DNA from: Deltaproteobacteria bacterium
GTDB taxonomy: Bacteria > Desulfobacterota > DSM-4660 > Desulfatiglandales > Desulfatiglandaceae
Assembly (NCBI GenBank): GCA_003646995.1
Contig: QMLZ01000001.1
Coordinates: forward strand, 1-64,000
Direction of reading: 5' to 3'
Length of the DNA stretch: 64,000 bases
Made by a program: the position numbers and the translations under genes. The notes under the pieces are model-generated. The model saw nothing but the letters and a program-made list of their open reading frames with translations, had not been told where the DNA came from and did no database searches. Position 1 is the stretch's first letter. Every line of letters begins with the position of its first letter. Shown here in pieces: positions 42,921 to 53,230 of the stretch.

Positions 42921-44435
42921 CTATGAGGTAGGTTGAAATACCTTGCTGAACTCATCCAAAGCGCTCTTTAGTTTTCCTTCTAGTTCTTCTGAAATATCAT
43001 TCTTTTCTTTTATTTCCTGCAGCAACTCAGGATGCTTGCTTTCCATGAACTCCAGCATCTGCTTTTCATAATCTGCTATGGCCTCAACTGGCCATTGATC
43101 CAGGTATCCATTAGCGCCCGCGAACAATATGGCTACCTCTTTTTCAGCGGTCATAGGCTGATATTGGGGCTGCTTCAGGACTTCCACAAGTCTCTGTCCC
43201 CTAGCCAACTGCTGCTGAGTCGCCTTGTCAAGGTCGCTGCCGAATTGAGCAAAGGCCTCGAGTTCCCTGTACTGGGCCATGTCAAGACGAAGCGTACCTG
43301 CCACCTTTTTCATGGCCTTGGTTTGGGCTGCGCCACCAACCCTAGACACAGATAGACCAACGTTAATGGCAGGTCGTACGCCAGAGAAAAATAGTCCTGG
43401 CTCAAGGTAGACTTGGCCGTCGGTAATGGAGATCACATTCGTGGGAATATAAGCAGAGACGTCGCCGGCCTGAGTCTCAATTATGGGTAACGCGGTAAGG
43501 GACCCGCCGCCCAGCTCATCATTCAGCTTTGCGGCCCGCTCCAATAACCGGGAGTGATTGTAAAAGATATCCCCTGGAAAGGCCTCGCGTCCTGGAGGTC
43601 GCCTGAGGAGCAAGGAGACCTGGCGATAGGCTGCGGCCTGTTTCGATAGGTCGTCATAAATTATAAGTGCGTGACGTCCGCTATCCCTGTAATACTCTCC
43701 TATCGCACAACCCGAATAGGGAGCGATAAACTGCTGCGTGGCCGGGTCACTGGCGCAGGCTGCCACCACGGTGGTGTACTCCATGGCTCCGTGGCGTTCC
43801 AGCGTATCCACTACCTGGGCAACAGTTGATTTCTTTTGCCCTATCGCCACGTAAATGCAATAAATATCCGTATCCTTCTGATTAATGATGGCATCCACGC
43901 AGATGGCAGTCTTTCCGATCTGCCTGTCACCAATAATCAGCTCGCGCTGGCCTCGGCCTATAGGAGTCATAGCGTCAATGGCCTTGATCCCAGTATACAT
44001 GGGCTCCTTCACGGGTTGGCGGGCAACCACGCCCGGGGCCACCATTTCAATCCTCCTAAATTCGGTGGCATTAATCGGGCCCTTCCCGTCAAGAGGCTGG
44101 CCCACGGCGTCAATAACCCGCCCCAATACGGCCTCGCCAACAGGTATCTGGGCAATTCGGCCAGTGCGCTTAACTATGTCTCCCTCCTTGATCTGGGAAT
44201 CATCGCCCATAACGGCCACGCCCACGTTGTCCTCCTCCAGGTTTAGACAAAGGCCATAAATACCCCCTGGAAACTCAAGCATCTCCATGGCCATAGCCTT
44301 TTCTACCCCATAGACGCGGGCGATCCCGTCACCGACTGATAAGACTACGCCGGTCTCACTGACCTCCACCCTCTTTTCATAATCCTTGATCTGATCCCTT
44401 ATGACCTGACTTATTTCTTCTGCTCTGATCTCCAT
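42921..44435 (-). CDS. atpA: ATP synthase F1 alpha subunit
   Basis: 504 residues. N-terminal [16 protein letters not shown] helix, Walker [16 protein letters not shown] near 170, catalytic-site arginine in the [17 protein letters not shown] segment near 363, which also contains the alpha/beta signature. It carries the non-catalytic nucleotide sites of F1. The start codon shares one base with the atpH stop, showing translational coupling. Confidence 0.97.
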   Translation of the reverse strand: MEIRAEEISQVIRDQIKDYEKRVEVSETGVVLSVGDGIARVYGVEKAMAMEMLEFPGGIYGLCLNLEEDNVGVAVMGDDSQIKEGDIVKRTGRIAQIPVGEAVLGRVIDAVGQPLDGKGPINATEFRRIEMVAPGVVARQPVKEPMYTGIKAIDAMTPIGRGQRELIIGDRQIGKTAICVDAIINQKDTDIYCIYVAIGQKKSTVAQVVDTLERHGAMEYTTVVAACASDPATQQFIAPYSGCAIGEYYRDSGRHALIIYDDLSKQAAAYRQVSLLLRRPPGREAFPGDIFYNHSRLLERAAKLNDELGGGSLTALPIIETQAGDVSAYIPTNVISITDGQVYLEPGLFFSGVRPAINVGLSVSRVGGAAQTKAMKKVAGTLRLDMAQYRELEAFAQFGSDLDKATQQQLARGQRLVEVLKQPQYQPMTAEKEVAILFAGANGYLDQWPVEAIADYEKQMLEFMESKHPELLQEIKEKNDISEELEGKLKSALDEFSKVFQPTS

Positions 44436-44986
44436 TAGCTATATTCACCCCTTTTTAATGATTCTTTTAGGCCCTCCAACTGGGCCCTTACACTGCCGTC
44501 CAATATCATGTCGCCAATCTTCACGACGACGCCGCCAATGAGAGAGTCATCTTCGCTGACCTGAGGTACAACCGTCTTGCCTGTTAACTTCTCAAGTCCT
44601 TGCTTCAACTTTTCCAAAGCATCCTGTTTTAAGGGTCGGGCGGTAATGATGTTCGCCCGGGTTATATTGGAAACCTCATCTGTAAGTTTCTGGTAGTACT
44701 CGGCTATACCAGCTATAGCCTCTATTCGTTCTTTGTCTAGCAACACCCTCAAAAAGTTTTTTACTACATCAGGAAAGTCTGACTTTGAGAGCACTGCCTC
44801 GAGCACCCTGATCCGCTCCTCGGTAGAGAATATCTTGCTGGAAATAACCCTGTAAAAGGTGTGATTTTCTTCACAAAACCGGACAAACTCTGTCAGGGCT
44901 TTGCCATAGAGTTCATAGTTTCCATCTTCCCTACCAATACCGAACAATGCCCTAGCATACCTTCTGGAAATCTTGGAGCTAATCAA
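44435..44986 (-). CDS. atpH: ATP synthase delta subunit (OSCP)
   Basis: 183 residues. [15 protein letters not shown] at the N-terminus and [24 protein letters not shown] at the C-terminus are typical delta/OSCP. It links F1 to the b/b' peripheral stalk. Overlaps atpF by 4 bases and atpA by 1. Confidence 0.95.
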   Translation of the reverse strand: MISSKISRRYARALFGIGREDGNYELYGKALTEFVRFCEENHTFYRVISSKIFSTEERIRVLEAVLSKSDFPDVVKNFLRVLLDKERIEAIAGIAEYYQKLTDEVSNITRANIITARPLKQDALEKLKQGLEKLTGKTVVPQVSEDDSLIGGVVVKIGDMILDGSVRAQLEGLKESLKRGEYS

Positions 44987-45603
44987 TGTAACTTCTCCAC
45001 CCTTTCTATGAATTCACTGACCAGGTGTTCTTGGTCCTTGTCAGTAATCTGGTTACTAATAATTTCTTCAGCCTTCTTTGCGGCCAACTCGGCCACCTCT
45101 TCGCGCAATCTTGCCCGTGCTGCCTCCAACTCTCTCTGGATCGTAAATTCTGCCTGCTGCAAGATCTGCTCAGCCCTCTCCTTTGCCTCCTTTATAATCC
45201 TTTCCTTCTCTGCAAGCCCTTCTGCCTTGTATTGCTCAAGAATCTGCTTCTTTTCCTCTTCAAATGCCTTTAATTGTTGCTCAAGCTCCCGGACCTTTTT
45301 CTCCGCCAGCTCCTTGCCTTGCTTTAGCTCATCCAGTTTTTTACGTATTGACTCTCTCCTGGCTGAGAAAAAGTCCTTCATGGAACTCTTGCGAATCACC
45401 ACAAAAAGTATAATGACCATCAATCCAAAATTAATAAACCTTGCAATCAAGTCCTTTGTGGCCCCTCCCCCTTCATGGGAGGCAGCCTCCCCACCATGCT
45501 CTGAGGCCCAAATGAGCCCGGCGGGTATCCATACTAAGACGAATGTACCAACCAACAGGAAAACCTTCCTAAATATTTCAAACAAGCCCTTTCCCCGGCT
45601 CAT
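44983..45603 (-). CDS. atpF: ATP synthase F0 b subunit
   Basis: 206 residues. Two hydrophobic stretches: an N-terminal signal-like segment (about 12-35) and a membrane segment near 60-78 (FINFGLMVIILFVVI), followed by a long charged coiled coil (ARRESIRKKLDELKQGK onward) typical of the peripheral stalk. The extra N-terminal segment makes it longer than E. coli b. It pairs with the b' gene upstream, as in Desulfobacterota and photosynthetic bacteria. It overlaps b' and delta genes by 4 bases each (ATGA). Confidence 0.93.
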   Translation of the reverse strand: MSRGKGLFEIFRKVFLLVGTFVLVWIPAGLIWASEHGGEAASHEGGGATKDLIARFINFGLMVIILFVVIRKSSMKDFFSARRESIRKKLDELKQGKELAEKKVRELEQQLKAFEEEKKQILEQYKAEGLAEKERIIKEAKERAEQILQQAEFTIQRELEAARARLREEVAELAAKKAEEIISNQITDKDQEHLVSEFIERVEKLH

Positions 45604-46028
45604 TGAATGCTCCTCCCCAAAATCTTTTCTACGAGCTGGGCGGAAAACATCGCCACCTGCGCTTCCAGCTCTTTGCGGACTTCTTCCACCTTGGCGTCAA
45701 TTTCCTTTTTGGCTTCCTGGACCTTATTGCCGGCCTTTGCCATTGCCTCGGAAAGGATGGACTTTTCCTCCTCCACCCCCTCTTGCTTCAGTGCCTCTTT
45801 CTCCTGGAACCCTTCCTTGCGGGCCAAGACCATGGACTCTTCAATCTGCTTGGCATCCTCTTCGGCCCGGCTCTCGTATTGTTCAATCATCTTTTCAAGG
45901 CCTTCCATCTCTTCCTTTCTCTTGCGCACAATATTTCGTATAGGCCTGTAAAGGATAAGATTTAAGACAAGCAAGAGAAATAGGAAATTTACTATCTGGT
46001 AGATTAGCGAGATGTCTATCTTAAGCAT
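45600..46028 (-). CDS. atpF': ATP synthase F0 b' subunit
   Basis: 142 residues. One N-terminal membrane segment (LIYQIVNFLFLLLVLNLIL, about 9-27) then a charged coiled coil, the b' arrangement. It heads the F1/b operon. No atpB (a) or atpE (c) gene lies nearby, so those F0 genes must be elsewhere in the genome. Promoter found at 46086-46114. Confidence 0.9.
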   Translation of the reverse strand: MLKIDISLIYQIVNFLFLLLVLNLILYRPIRNIVRKRKEEMEGLEKMIEQYESRAEEDAKQIEESMVLARKEGFQEKEALKQEGVEEEKSILSEAMAKAGNKVQEAKKEIDAKVEEVRKELEAQVAMFSAQLVEKILGRSIQ

Positions 46029-46085
46029 GGCAAACCAATCCTTTTTTAAACTAATCCAATAGGTTCACGCCTCAACGGGTAACGC

Positions 46086-46114
46086 CTTTTACAAAAAAAA
46101 TATCGCCTTGTCAA
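46086..46114 (-). promoter_or_regulatory. Promoter of the ATP synthase operon
   Basis: On the minus strand a consensus TTGACA (46114-46109) and TAAAAG (46091-46086) are separated by 17 bases; leader about 50 bases to atpF'. It separates the ATP synthase genes from the upstream bactofilin. Confidence 0.65.
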
Positions 46115-46148
46115 AGCTTTTTTTAAGGGGTGAAGTTTTTCTCGGAGG

Positions 46149-46520
46149 TTATGAAATGACCGCTATTTTCTTATCATCTTCTTCAGCCAGGGAACGCATC
46201 TTACAGTTGCCCTCAAAAATAACTCCCTCATCAATAACCACGACCGGTGACTGGATGTTTCCGAATACCTTCCCCGGCGCATGAATCTCTATGCGCTTGG
46301 AAGCAGTTATACTTCCCTTGATCTCACCGCTCACGATTATTTCCGAGACCTCTATCTCGCCCTCAATGAAGGCCGAATCTCCTACAACCAAGGTACCCTC
46401 GCTGAAAATCTCCCCTTTAAAACGGCCATCTAAGCGCACCGAACCTGTAAAGGAAAGCTTTCCCTCAAACTCGGTGCCCTCGCCCAAAAAGGCATTCATT
46501 TCCTCTCTTGTCTTTTTCAT
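46149..46520 (-). CDS. Bactofilin
   Basis: 123 residues, single-domain. The middle is a regular beta-helix pattern: FEGKLSFTGSVRLDGRFKGEI, GTLVVGDSAFIEGEIEVSEI, GEIKGSITASKRIEIHAPGKVFGNI. Short tails flank it. This is the DUF583 beta-helical cytoskeletal fold that polymerises without nucleotides and often serves cell-shape or pole roles. It lies between rodA and the ATP synthase operon, close to the elongasome genes, consistent with a wall or shape function. Confidence 0.92.
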   Translation of the reverse strand: MKKTREEMNAFLGEGTEFEGKLSFTGSVRLDGRFKGEIFSEGTLVVGDSAFIEGEIEVSEIIVSGEIKGSITASKRIEIHAPGKVFGNIQSPVVVIDEGVIFEGNCKMRSLAEEDDKKIAVIS

Positions 46521-46649
46521 GACAGCACCCCGCTTAACAATTTTGGCTCCTTACCATAAGCTTCAAGATTTTGCAAGAAAAATCACAAAGTCTTAAAAAC
46601 AGGTAAAAAAGAGCCAGTTTGAGTTACTGTTGCATCCTATTTGCCCTTG

Positions 46650-47756
46650 TCACTGGAACATAAACCTTCTCATCCTAATGTTCATGAGTATCCCCAGAGC
46701 CGCCATGGTGGACACCAGTGATGATCCCCCATAGCTGAACAGTACCAGAGGTATCCCCACTACTGGGAGAAGGCCAGTGACCATTCCCACATTTATGACC
46801 ACCTGCCAGAAGATGATTGAAGTTATCCCCACTGCCAGCATGGCCCCAAACTTGTCTTTTGAATTTCTTGCAATATGCATGCCCCAGAGGATGATAAGAA
46901 AATACAGGCCCAAAAGAAAAAGCGCCCCAGAAAACCCCCATTCTTCTGCCCACACGGAAAATGCAAAGTCCGTGTGTTGCTCAGGTAAAAAGTGGAGCCT
47001 TGTCTGCGTTCCCTGCAAAAACCCCTTTCCCCACAGAAGACCGCTGCCAATCGCTATTTTGGATTGATTGATATGATAGCCCGCTCCCAAAGGATCCATG
47101 TCAGGCCTCAAAAAAGTCATTATCCGTCTCTGCTGATAGGGCTGCAGATGGAGCCACACAAACGGGGCTAATACTACGACTGCAATGACCAAGATCAATA
47201 TGGATTTCCAATGAATTTTTGCCAGGAAGACCACTGACGCACCAACCATGACGAGCAGCAACGCCGTACCCAGGTCAGGTTCTTTGACCACGAGGATAAA
47301 AGGGCCCAAAATGAGGCCAAACGGCATCCAAAGGTCTCTGAGCCTGTACTCCTTAAACTCCTTCTTTTCGCTGAAAAATCGGGCCAGCGCGAGAACAAGA
47401 CTGATTTTCACCAGCTCGGAGGGCTGAAATGAAATCGGGCCCAGAGATAACCACCTTTGAGAACCGGATGATATCTTGCCTATGATTAGCACCAATACGA
47501 GCAGTGCCACGGAAACAAAATAGGCTGGGTAAGCCAATCGCTCAAGGCGGAAATAATTGAATGTTGTCATAATAATGAAGGCCCCGAACCCAAGACAATA
47601 CCAATAGATCTGGCGGACGAATACATGGCTGGCCGCCTGCTCCTTTATGGGAAAAGTTGCACTATAAAGATTCAGGATACTGGCCCCGGCAATGCCCAGA
47701 AGCACGAGCAGGATAAACCAATCAAAATTTTGAATCAGCCTTCTGTCAAACATCAT
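46650..47756 (-). CDS. rodA: Peptidoglycan glycosyltransferase RodA (SEDS family)
   Basis: 368 residues with about ten membrane segments. SEDS signatures include SGSQRWLSLGPISFQPSELVKISLVL near 92-118, EPDLGTALLL near 160, and GLLPVVGIPLVLFSYGGSSLV near 330, the motif next to the C-terminal helices. It polymerises glycan strands for the elongasome with PBP2. The gene starts 15 bases after mrdA on the same strand. Confidence 0.95.
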   Translation of the reverse strand: MMFDRRLIQNFDWFILLVLLGIAGASILNLYSATFPIKEQAASHVFVRQIYWYCLGFGAFIIMTTFNYFRLERLAYPAYFVSVALLVLVLIIGKISSGSQRWLSLGPISFQPSELVKISLVLALARFFSEKKEFKEYRLRDLWMPFGLILGPFILVVKEPDLGTALLLVMVGASVVFLAKIHWKSILILVIAVVVLAPFVWLHLQPYQQRRIMTFLRPDMDPLGAGYHINQSKIAIGSGLLWGKGFLQGTQTRLHFLPEQHTDFAFSVWAEEWGFSGALFLLGLYFLIILWGMHIARNSKDKFGAMLAVGITSIIFWQVVINVGMVTGLLPVVGIPLVLFSYGGSSLVSTMAALGILMNIRMRRFMFQ

Positions 47757-47771
47757 GAACCTACTTTGTGT

Positions 47772-49631
47772 TTAAGAGCCGTGTTCAACCGCTTGACCGC
47801 GTATGAGACCCCTTTTTTCCAAATAGTATTCCATAACCTGCCTCGCAATGGGAGCAGCCGCACTACCCCCGTGGCCCCCGTGTTCCACTAGAACTGAAAC
47901 AGCTATTTGAGGGTCCTCCGCAGGTGCAATGGCCACGAACCAAGCATGATCCCTGAACTTCTCATCCATCTCTGCCTTTTTCTTCTTCCCATCCTTCTCC
48001 AGCGCTATAACCTGAGCAGTGCCCGTCTTCCCTGCCACCTTAATTCCGTCAATAGCAGCTTTCCTTCCTGTGCCATGACGCTCACTCACCACTCCAACTA
48101 AGGCGTCCCTTACGACTTGCAGATTTTCTTCTGAAAAACTCAGCTGTCCCTTGATCCTCGGTCGAAATGCATAAAGAATATTGCCGTCCGAGTCCTGCAC
48201 AAGTCTGCTGACCTGCGGCTCGTAAAGGTAACCACCATTAAACACGGAGGAAATAAGACAGGCAGCCTGAATTGGGGTCAGCAAAAGAAAGCTTTGCCCT
48301 ATGGCAAGAGACAGGGTCTCGCCCATTTGCCACGGAACACCCCATCTTTTCAGCTTCCACTGGCGCGTGGGAACCAAGCCGGCCTTCTCAAAGCCCAAAT
48401 CAAATCCCGTTTTAGTGCCCAGTCCCATCTTCCTCGCATAAGCTGCAATATTGTCAACGCCCAGTCTCTTACCCAAGGTGTAAAAGTAGACATCGCATGA
48501 CTCCACCAGGGCGCGGTGAAGCTTCACTTTGCCGTGCCCAACTTTCTTCCAACAACGAAACGTCCTGTTGCCAAGCTGCAGCCATCCCGGACACCATATC
48601 TCTTCTTCGGGATCAACCACCCCCTCTTCGAGGGCGGCGAGTGCCACCACTATCTTGAAAACGGATCCGGGCGAGTAAAGGCCAGCAATGGCCCGGTTTT
48701 GAAGAGGATAGCTCTCGCTTGTCACCATCTTGCGCCAAGTAGCAGGGTCTATGCCGCCAACGAAAAGATTGGGGTCAAAGGAGGGCTTACTCACCATCGC
48801 CAATATCTGCCCGTTGTTTGGATCAATGGCCACCACTGCACCGCTTTTTTCCCCCATGGCCTTTTCAGCCACCTCCTGGAGTCCCTCGTCGATAGTCAGA
48901 TACACATTCGCCCCCGGCCTGGAAGGCTGGGAGGAAATAATCCGAATTTGCCTTCCCGCTGCGTCCACTTCCACCTGCTTTCCACCCCTTATTCCACCCA
49001 ACGCACGTTGCCACTTCAGCTCAACCCCTGCCTTTCCCACAAGATCCCCAACCCTGGCACCGTAATACCTTCTTGTTCTCAGATCCCTCTCGGTGACTTC
49101 TCCCAGATACCCCAATATGTGTGCCGCAAGTTCTCCCCTGATATAGCGTCTTTGGGGAGCCACGGTGATCATTACGCCCGGCAAGTTAAACCGGTGTGTC
49201 TCCACAAGGGCAACCTCATCGCGAGTTAATCCGTGTCTTAAACAAACCGGCTCAAATGGCTTGATCCGGCCGGCCTTCTCTATCAATTCCATCGCAAGAT
49301 CCTTATTGACGGAAACCAGGCTTTCTAGCCTTTCCACCAATGCCCCAGGATTCTTAACGTCTTCAGGGACCACATAGAGGTCATAGGACGGCTTATTGTT
49401 AACAAGAATATTCCCGTGCCTGTCGTAGATAAGGCCCCTGAAAGGTGGGATGTCCTGCAGCCTGATCCTATTCTTCTCTGACTTGATTCTATAATGGGGG
49501 CCGCTGAGGATTTGCAGTGACCACAGCTTCACCATGAGGATGGAAAAGGCCACAATAGCCAACACTGTGGCCTTTCTTATTTGCCTGTTAAGCACCTCTA
49601 TGGAAATGGGATCAAGGACTGAAGTTTTCAA
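47772..49631 (-). CDS. mrdA: Penicillin-binding protein 2 (MrdA)
   Basis: 619 residues. One N-terminal membrane helix (about 20-45), dimerisation/PBP-dimer domain, then the transpeptidase with SPGSVFK near 320 (SxxK), SCD near 385 (SxN equivalent) and KTGTAQ near 535 (KTG). It is the elongation-specific transpeptidase that cross-links RodA-made glycan. It lies between mreD and rodA in a typical mre cluster. Confidence 0.95.
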   Translation of the reverse strand: MKTSVLDPISIEVLNRQIRKATVLAIVAFSILMVKLWSLQILSGPHYRIKSEKNRIRLQDIPPFRGLIYDRHGNILVNNKPSYDLYVVPEDVKNPGALVERLESLVSVNKDLAMELIEKAGRIKPFEPVCLRHGLTRDEVALVETHRFNLPGVMITVAPQRRYIRGELAAHILGYLGEVTERDLRTRRYYGARVGDLVGKAGVELKWQRALGGIRGGKQVEVDAAGRQIRIISSQPSRPGANVYLTIDEGLQEVAEKAMGEKSGAVVAIDPNNGQILAMVSKPSFDPNLFVGGIDPATWRKMVTSESYPLQNRAIAGLYSPGSVFKIVVALAALEEGVVDPEEEIWCPGWLQLGNRTFRCWKKVGHGKVKLHRALVESCDVYFYTLGKRLGVDNIAAYARKMGLGTKTGFDLGFEKAGLVPTRQWKLKRWGVPWQMGETLSLAIGQSFLLLTPIQAACLISSVFNGGYLYEPQVSRLVQDSDGNILYAFRPRIKGQLSFSEENLQVVRDALVGVVSERHGTGRKAAIDGIKVAGKTGTAQVIALEKDGKKKKAEMDEKFRDHAWFVAIAPAEDPQIAVSVLVEHGGHGGSAAAPIARQVMEYYLEKRGLIRGQAVEHGS

Positions 49632-49651
49632 GACCCCTCGCGTATCCTCTA

Positions 49652-50191
49652 CTAGTCTGCATGGATGAGCGAATCGTCAGGCGCAACAGCAGCTGCAAAT
49701 GCGCTCAATCGATCAAGCAAATAAAAGAATACCGGCGCCATAATGGCCGTGGCCAGTAATGGCACTGACAAGCTCCAGGAAATACTCTCCTCCAATTGCA
49801 GGTTACTTTCAAGTGCTATCAGCATTGCGAAGAACAATGCCTTCACCACCAGCCAGGCCACCCCTGTTACAAACACCTGCCCCCTAGGATTACTAAGATG
49901 AATAAACTTCGAACAGAGGGAAATAGCGCCCAATCCGCACAAGTACAAAAAAACAAACAAACCCTCAAACCCGCTAGAATAAATATCCACACAAAGGCCC
50001 TGGGCAAAGGCGAACAATCCGGCTTGCCTCGCGCTACCATGTGAATAGATATACGCTATAAGGATAATTGTTAGGTCTACTCCACCTGCGTGAAGAAGGA
50101 CACGTCCCAGCACCTTTCCCTCAAGCAGGATAAAGGCGAATCCCATAACCCAAACAAGCGTAAAAAACACAAACTTTGATTTCCTGCTCAT
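49652..50191 (-). CDS. mreD: Rod shape-determining protein MreD
   Basis: 179 residues, five hydrophobic segments, no polar domain. IYSSGFEGLFVFLYLCGLG is a characteristic MreD stretch. Assignment rests on topology and on the position between mreC and mrdA. The start overlaps the mreC stop by 4 bases. It is an inner-membrane component of the elongasome. Confidence 0.9.
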   Translation of the reverse strand: MSRKSKFVFFTLVWVMGFAFILLEGKVLGRVLLHAGGVDLTIILIAYIYSHGSARQAGLFAFAQGLCVDIYSSGFEGLFVFLYLCGLGAISLCSKFIHLSNPRGQVFVTGVAWLVVKALFFAMLIALESNLQLEESISWSLSVPLLATAIMAPVFFYLLDRLSAFAAAVAPDDSLIHAD

Positions 50192-51018
50192 GATTCGAAG
50201 GAGATTTTTTTCCGCAAGATTATTAGAACCTCTTCCAGTTTGGAAAAATTGACCGCCGGCCTCATATCCACTTCCTTGAATAACTCCCCTGGCTTGTCCA
50301 CAACTTTAACCACTTCGCCCAAGGGAAGCCCTTTGGGGAAGACGCCTCCTAGCCCCGAGGTCACTACCTGGTCACCAAGTGATACATCGCTTGACTTTAC
50401 CAGATATGCCACCTTGCACAGTTCAGGAGACAGCCCCTTGACCATGCCCCTATCCCGCGATCGCTGTATCAAACAATCGACCGAACTGTTCTGGTCGATG
50501 ATCAGAAGGATCTTAGAATAATGTGGGGAAACTGACACTATCCTCCCCACCACGCCAAGAGCGTTTACCACTGGCATATCAATCGCAACACCGTCCTTCT
50601 CACCCTTGTCCACTATGACCGAGCGGAACCATCCGCTCGGGTCCCTCCCGATCACCCTTGCCGCAATCACCGGTTCCCTGAAGGTCTGCTTGAACTTGAG
50701 GAGGGCTTGAAGGCGCCCGTAAGTGGAAAGCAGTTCTCGGTATCGGCTGTTCTCCAGCATTAGCTGCTCCACTTGTTTCTTGAGCTGCTGATTCTCTTGC
50801 CGCACACCCACGAGGTAGAAATAGTTGAACCAAAAATCTTCAACCAAGTTTACAGCTGAAGTAAACAGGCTTTGCAACGGGGCCGTAAGTTCCACCACCA
50901 ATCGGTCGACTGGGTTCCATTGTCGGTTAGATCCCGAGGCAGACGAGAGTAAAAGGAGGGCAACAATCACAAGGACTGCCCATATCCAGGCCTTCCTAAA
51001 GGGCGCAGAATCTTTCAA
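50188..51018 (-). CDS. mreC: Rod shape-determining protein MreC
   Basis: 276 residues, TTG start. N-terminal membrane helix (about 10-27), coiled coil (about 70-95), then the beta domain with ARVIGRDPSGWFRSVIVDKGEKDGV near 120-145, VNALGVVGRIVSVSPHYSKILLI and GDQVVTSGLGGVFPKGLPLGEV near 215. It is the periplasmic scaffold of the elongasome. A 189-base gap with short tandem repeats separates it from mreB. Confidence 0.93.
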   Translation of the reverse strand: MKDSAPFRKAWIWAVLVIVALLLLSSASGSNRQWNPVDRLVVELTAPLQSLFTSAVNLVEDFWFNYFYLVGVRQENQQLKKQVEQLMLENSRYRELLSTYGRLQALLKFKQTFREPVIAARVIGRDPSGWFRSVIVDKGEKDGVAIDMPVVNALGVVGRIVSVSPHYSKILLIIDQNSSVDCLIQRSRDRGMVKGLSPELCKVAYLVKSSDVSLGDQVVTSGLGGVFPKGLPLGEVVKVVDKPGELFKEVDMRPAVNFSKLEEVLIILRKKISFES

Positions 51019-51166
51019 TTACTCTTCTCACACCTCATCTATACAAAGTCGATTATCAGAAACTCGGAGGGAAGGGCGCTGCCCAAAATAGGCTAAAGGC
51101 TCAAAGTTCAAGGCATCATGCAAAAATGGCCTGAATCCAGTTTCACTTTACCTGAACCCCCTAAAC

Positions 51167-51187
51167 CCCAATGCCCAACGCCCAATG
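51167..51187. repeat. Three tandem 7-base repeats (CCCAAYG)
   Basis: CCCAATG, CCCAACG and CCCAATG are adjacent in the 189-base gap between mreB and mreC (51019-51207). Otherwise the gap shows no gene or promoter. Confidence 0.6.
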
Positions 51188-51207
51188 CCTAAAGCCTAAT
51201 CAAATCC

Positions 51208-52281
<1,074 letters not shown>

Positions 52282-52315
52282 TCACTTATTGAAATCGGTA
52301 AAATCGTTATTTGCC

Positions 52316-52344
52316 TTGACAAACTTTTTTTCTAATGATTAAAT
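52316..52344 (+). promoter_or_regulatory. Promoter of rpmH-rnpA
   Basis: Consensus TTGACA (52316-52321) and TTAAAT (52339-52344) with a 17-base spacer, about 35 bases before the rpmH start. No DnaA boxes were seen between mreB and rpmH. Confidence 0.7.
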
Positions 52345-52385
52345 GAAGTTTTGTATAAAATTTCAACCAAGGACTTGAAAAAACT

Positions 52386-52520
52386 ATGAAACGCACGTAT
52401 CAACCCAGCAATATAAAGCGCGCAAGGACCCACGGATTCAGGGCCAGGATGCAAACAAAAGCCGGCAGAAATGTTCTCAAGCGTAGACGGGCCAAAGGAC
52501 GGAAGCGTTTAACCGTATAG
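52386..52520 (+). CDS. rpmH: 50S ribosomal protein L34
   Basis: 44 residues, [20 protein letters not shown] at the start, basic throughout with [10 protein letters not shown] at the end, exactly the L34 size and sequence pattern. Rarely annotated automatically because of its size. It is followed 12 bases later by rnpA, the conserved pairing in bacteria. Confidence 0.97.
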   Translation: MKRTYQPSNIKRARTHGFRARMQTKAGRNVLKRRRAKGRKRLTV

Positions 52521-52532
52521 TAACATGCGCCC

Positions 52533-52913
52533 ATGAATTCGCGACCGATCCCAAATTACAATGAGTGTTCACAATCCCTTTCAAAAAAAGAAAGATTATT
52601 GAATCGCTCAGACTTTGTCAATTTAAATCGGTCGGGGGAAAGGCTTACTACAGAACATTTTGTGGTTTTAACAAAACCCAATGGCCTGGGCATAAGGAGA
52701 GTGGGAATTACCGTCACCCGGAAGACGGCAAACGCTGTCAGGAGAAACCGTATCAAGAGGCTGATCAGAGAATTTTTTAGGCTTAACAAGGCAAAACTGC
52801 CCCAAGGTCACGACTTTGTCTTTATTGCAAGGAAAGACGCCTCACGTCTGACCTTAAGCAGAATAACAGAGGAATTAGGTGCTGTCCTTTTTGAAAACAA
52901 CAATCTTGGCTAA
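52533..52913 (+). CDS. rnpA: Ribonuclease P protein component
   Basis: 126 residues. [16 protein letters not shown] near 23-38, then the RNR signature [20 protein letters not shown] near 64-83. The N-terminal extension before the conserved start of the family is about 15 residues longer than usual, so ATG 52533 may not be the only start. It assists RNase P RNA in 5' tRNA maturation. The 3' end overlaps yidD. Confidence 0.95.
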   Translation: MNSRPIPNYNECSQSLSKKERLLNRSDFVNLNRSGERLTTEHFVVLTKPNGLGIRRVGITVTRKTANAVRRNRIKRLIREFFRLNKAKLPQGHDFVFIARKDASRLTLSRITEELGAVLFENNNLG

Positions 52914-53124
52914 CATAATAAGAGAGCTTTCTGCCCTGATAAGCCTTTATCAATTAGCCATTTCACCTTTCAAGCCGCCTTGCTGCCGCTTCTATCCCTC
53001 CTGCTCCCAGTATGCCCGTGAGGCCTTGGAAAAACACGGGATAGTGAAAGGGGGTCTACTGTCCTTGATCAGGATTCTTAAATGCCATCCTTTCCATCCC
53101 GGGGGTTACGATCCCGTTCCCTAG
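52879..53124 (+). CDS. yidD: Membrane protein insertion efficiency factor YidD
   Basis: 81 residues, GTG start overlapping rnpA by 35 bases in another frame. The family core is obvious: [32 protein letters not shown], with three conserved cysteines and the amphipathic N-terminal helix, and [12 protein letters not shown] at the end. It assists YidC-mediated insertion. Position between rnpA and yidC is canonical. Confidence 0.96.
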   Translation: MLSFLKTTILANIIRELSALISLYQLAISPFKPPCCRFYPSCSQYAREALEKHGIVKGGLLSLIRILKCHPFHPGGYDPVP

Positions 53125-53230
53125 GCAGGCCCTTTATCAGTAGTTCGGCCATGGTCTGCCCCAATGGGGATAAAGCGAGTCTCAGTGTATACCGGGACTT
53201 CCGGTAATACTTCACTGTCAAGGAAATAAC

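Noticed and set aside
44861..45943. 360-codon serine/cysteine-rich plus-strand frame
   Set aside because: Mirror of the charged coiled-coil codons of atpF, atpF' and atpH; low complexity and no function.
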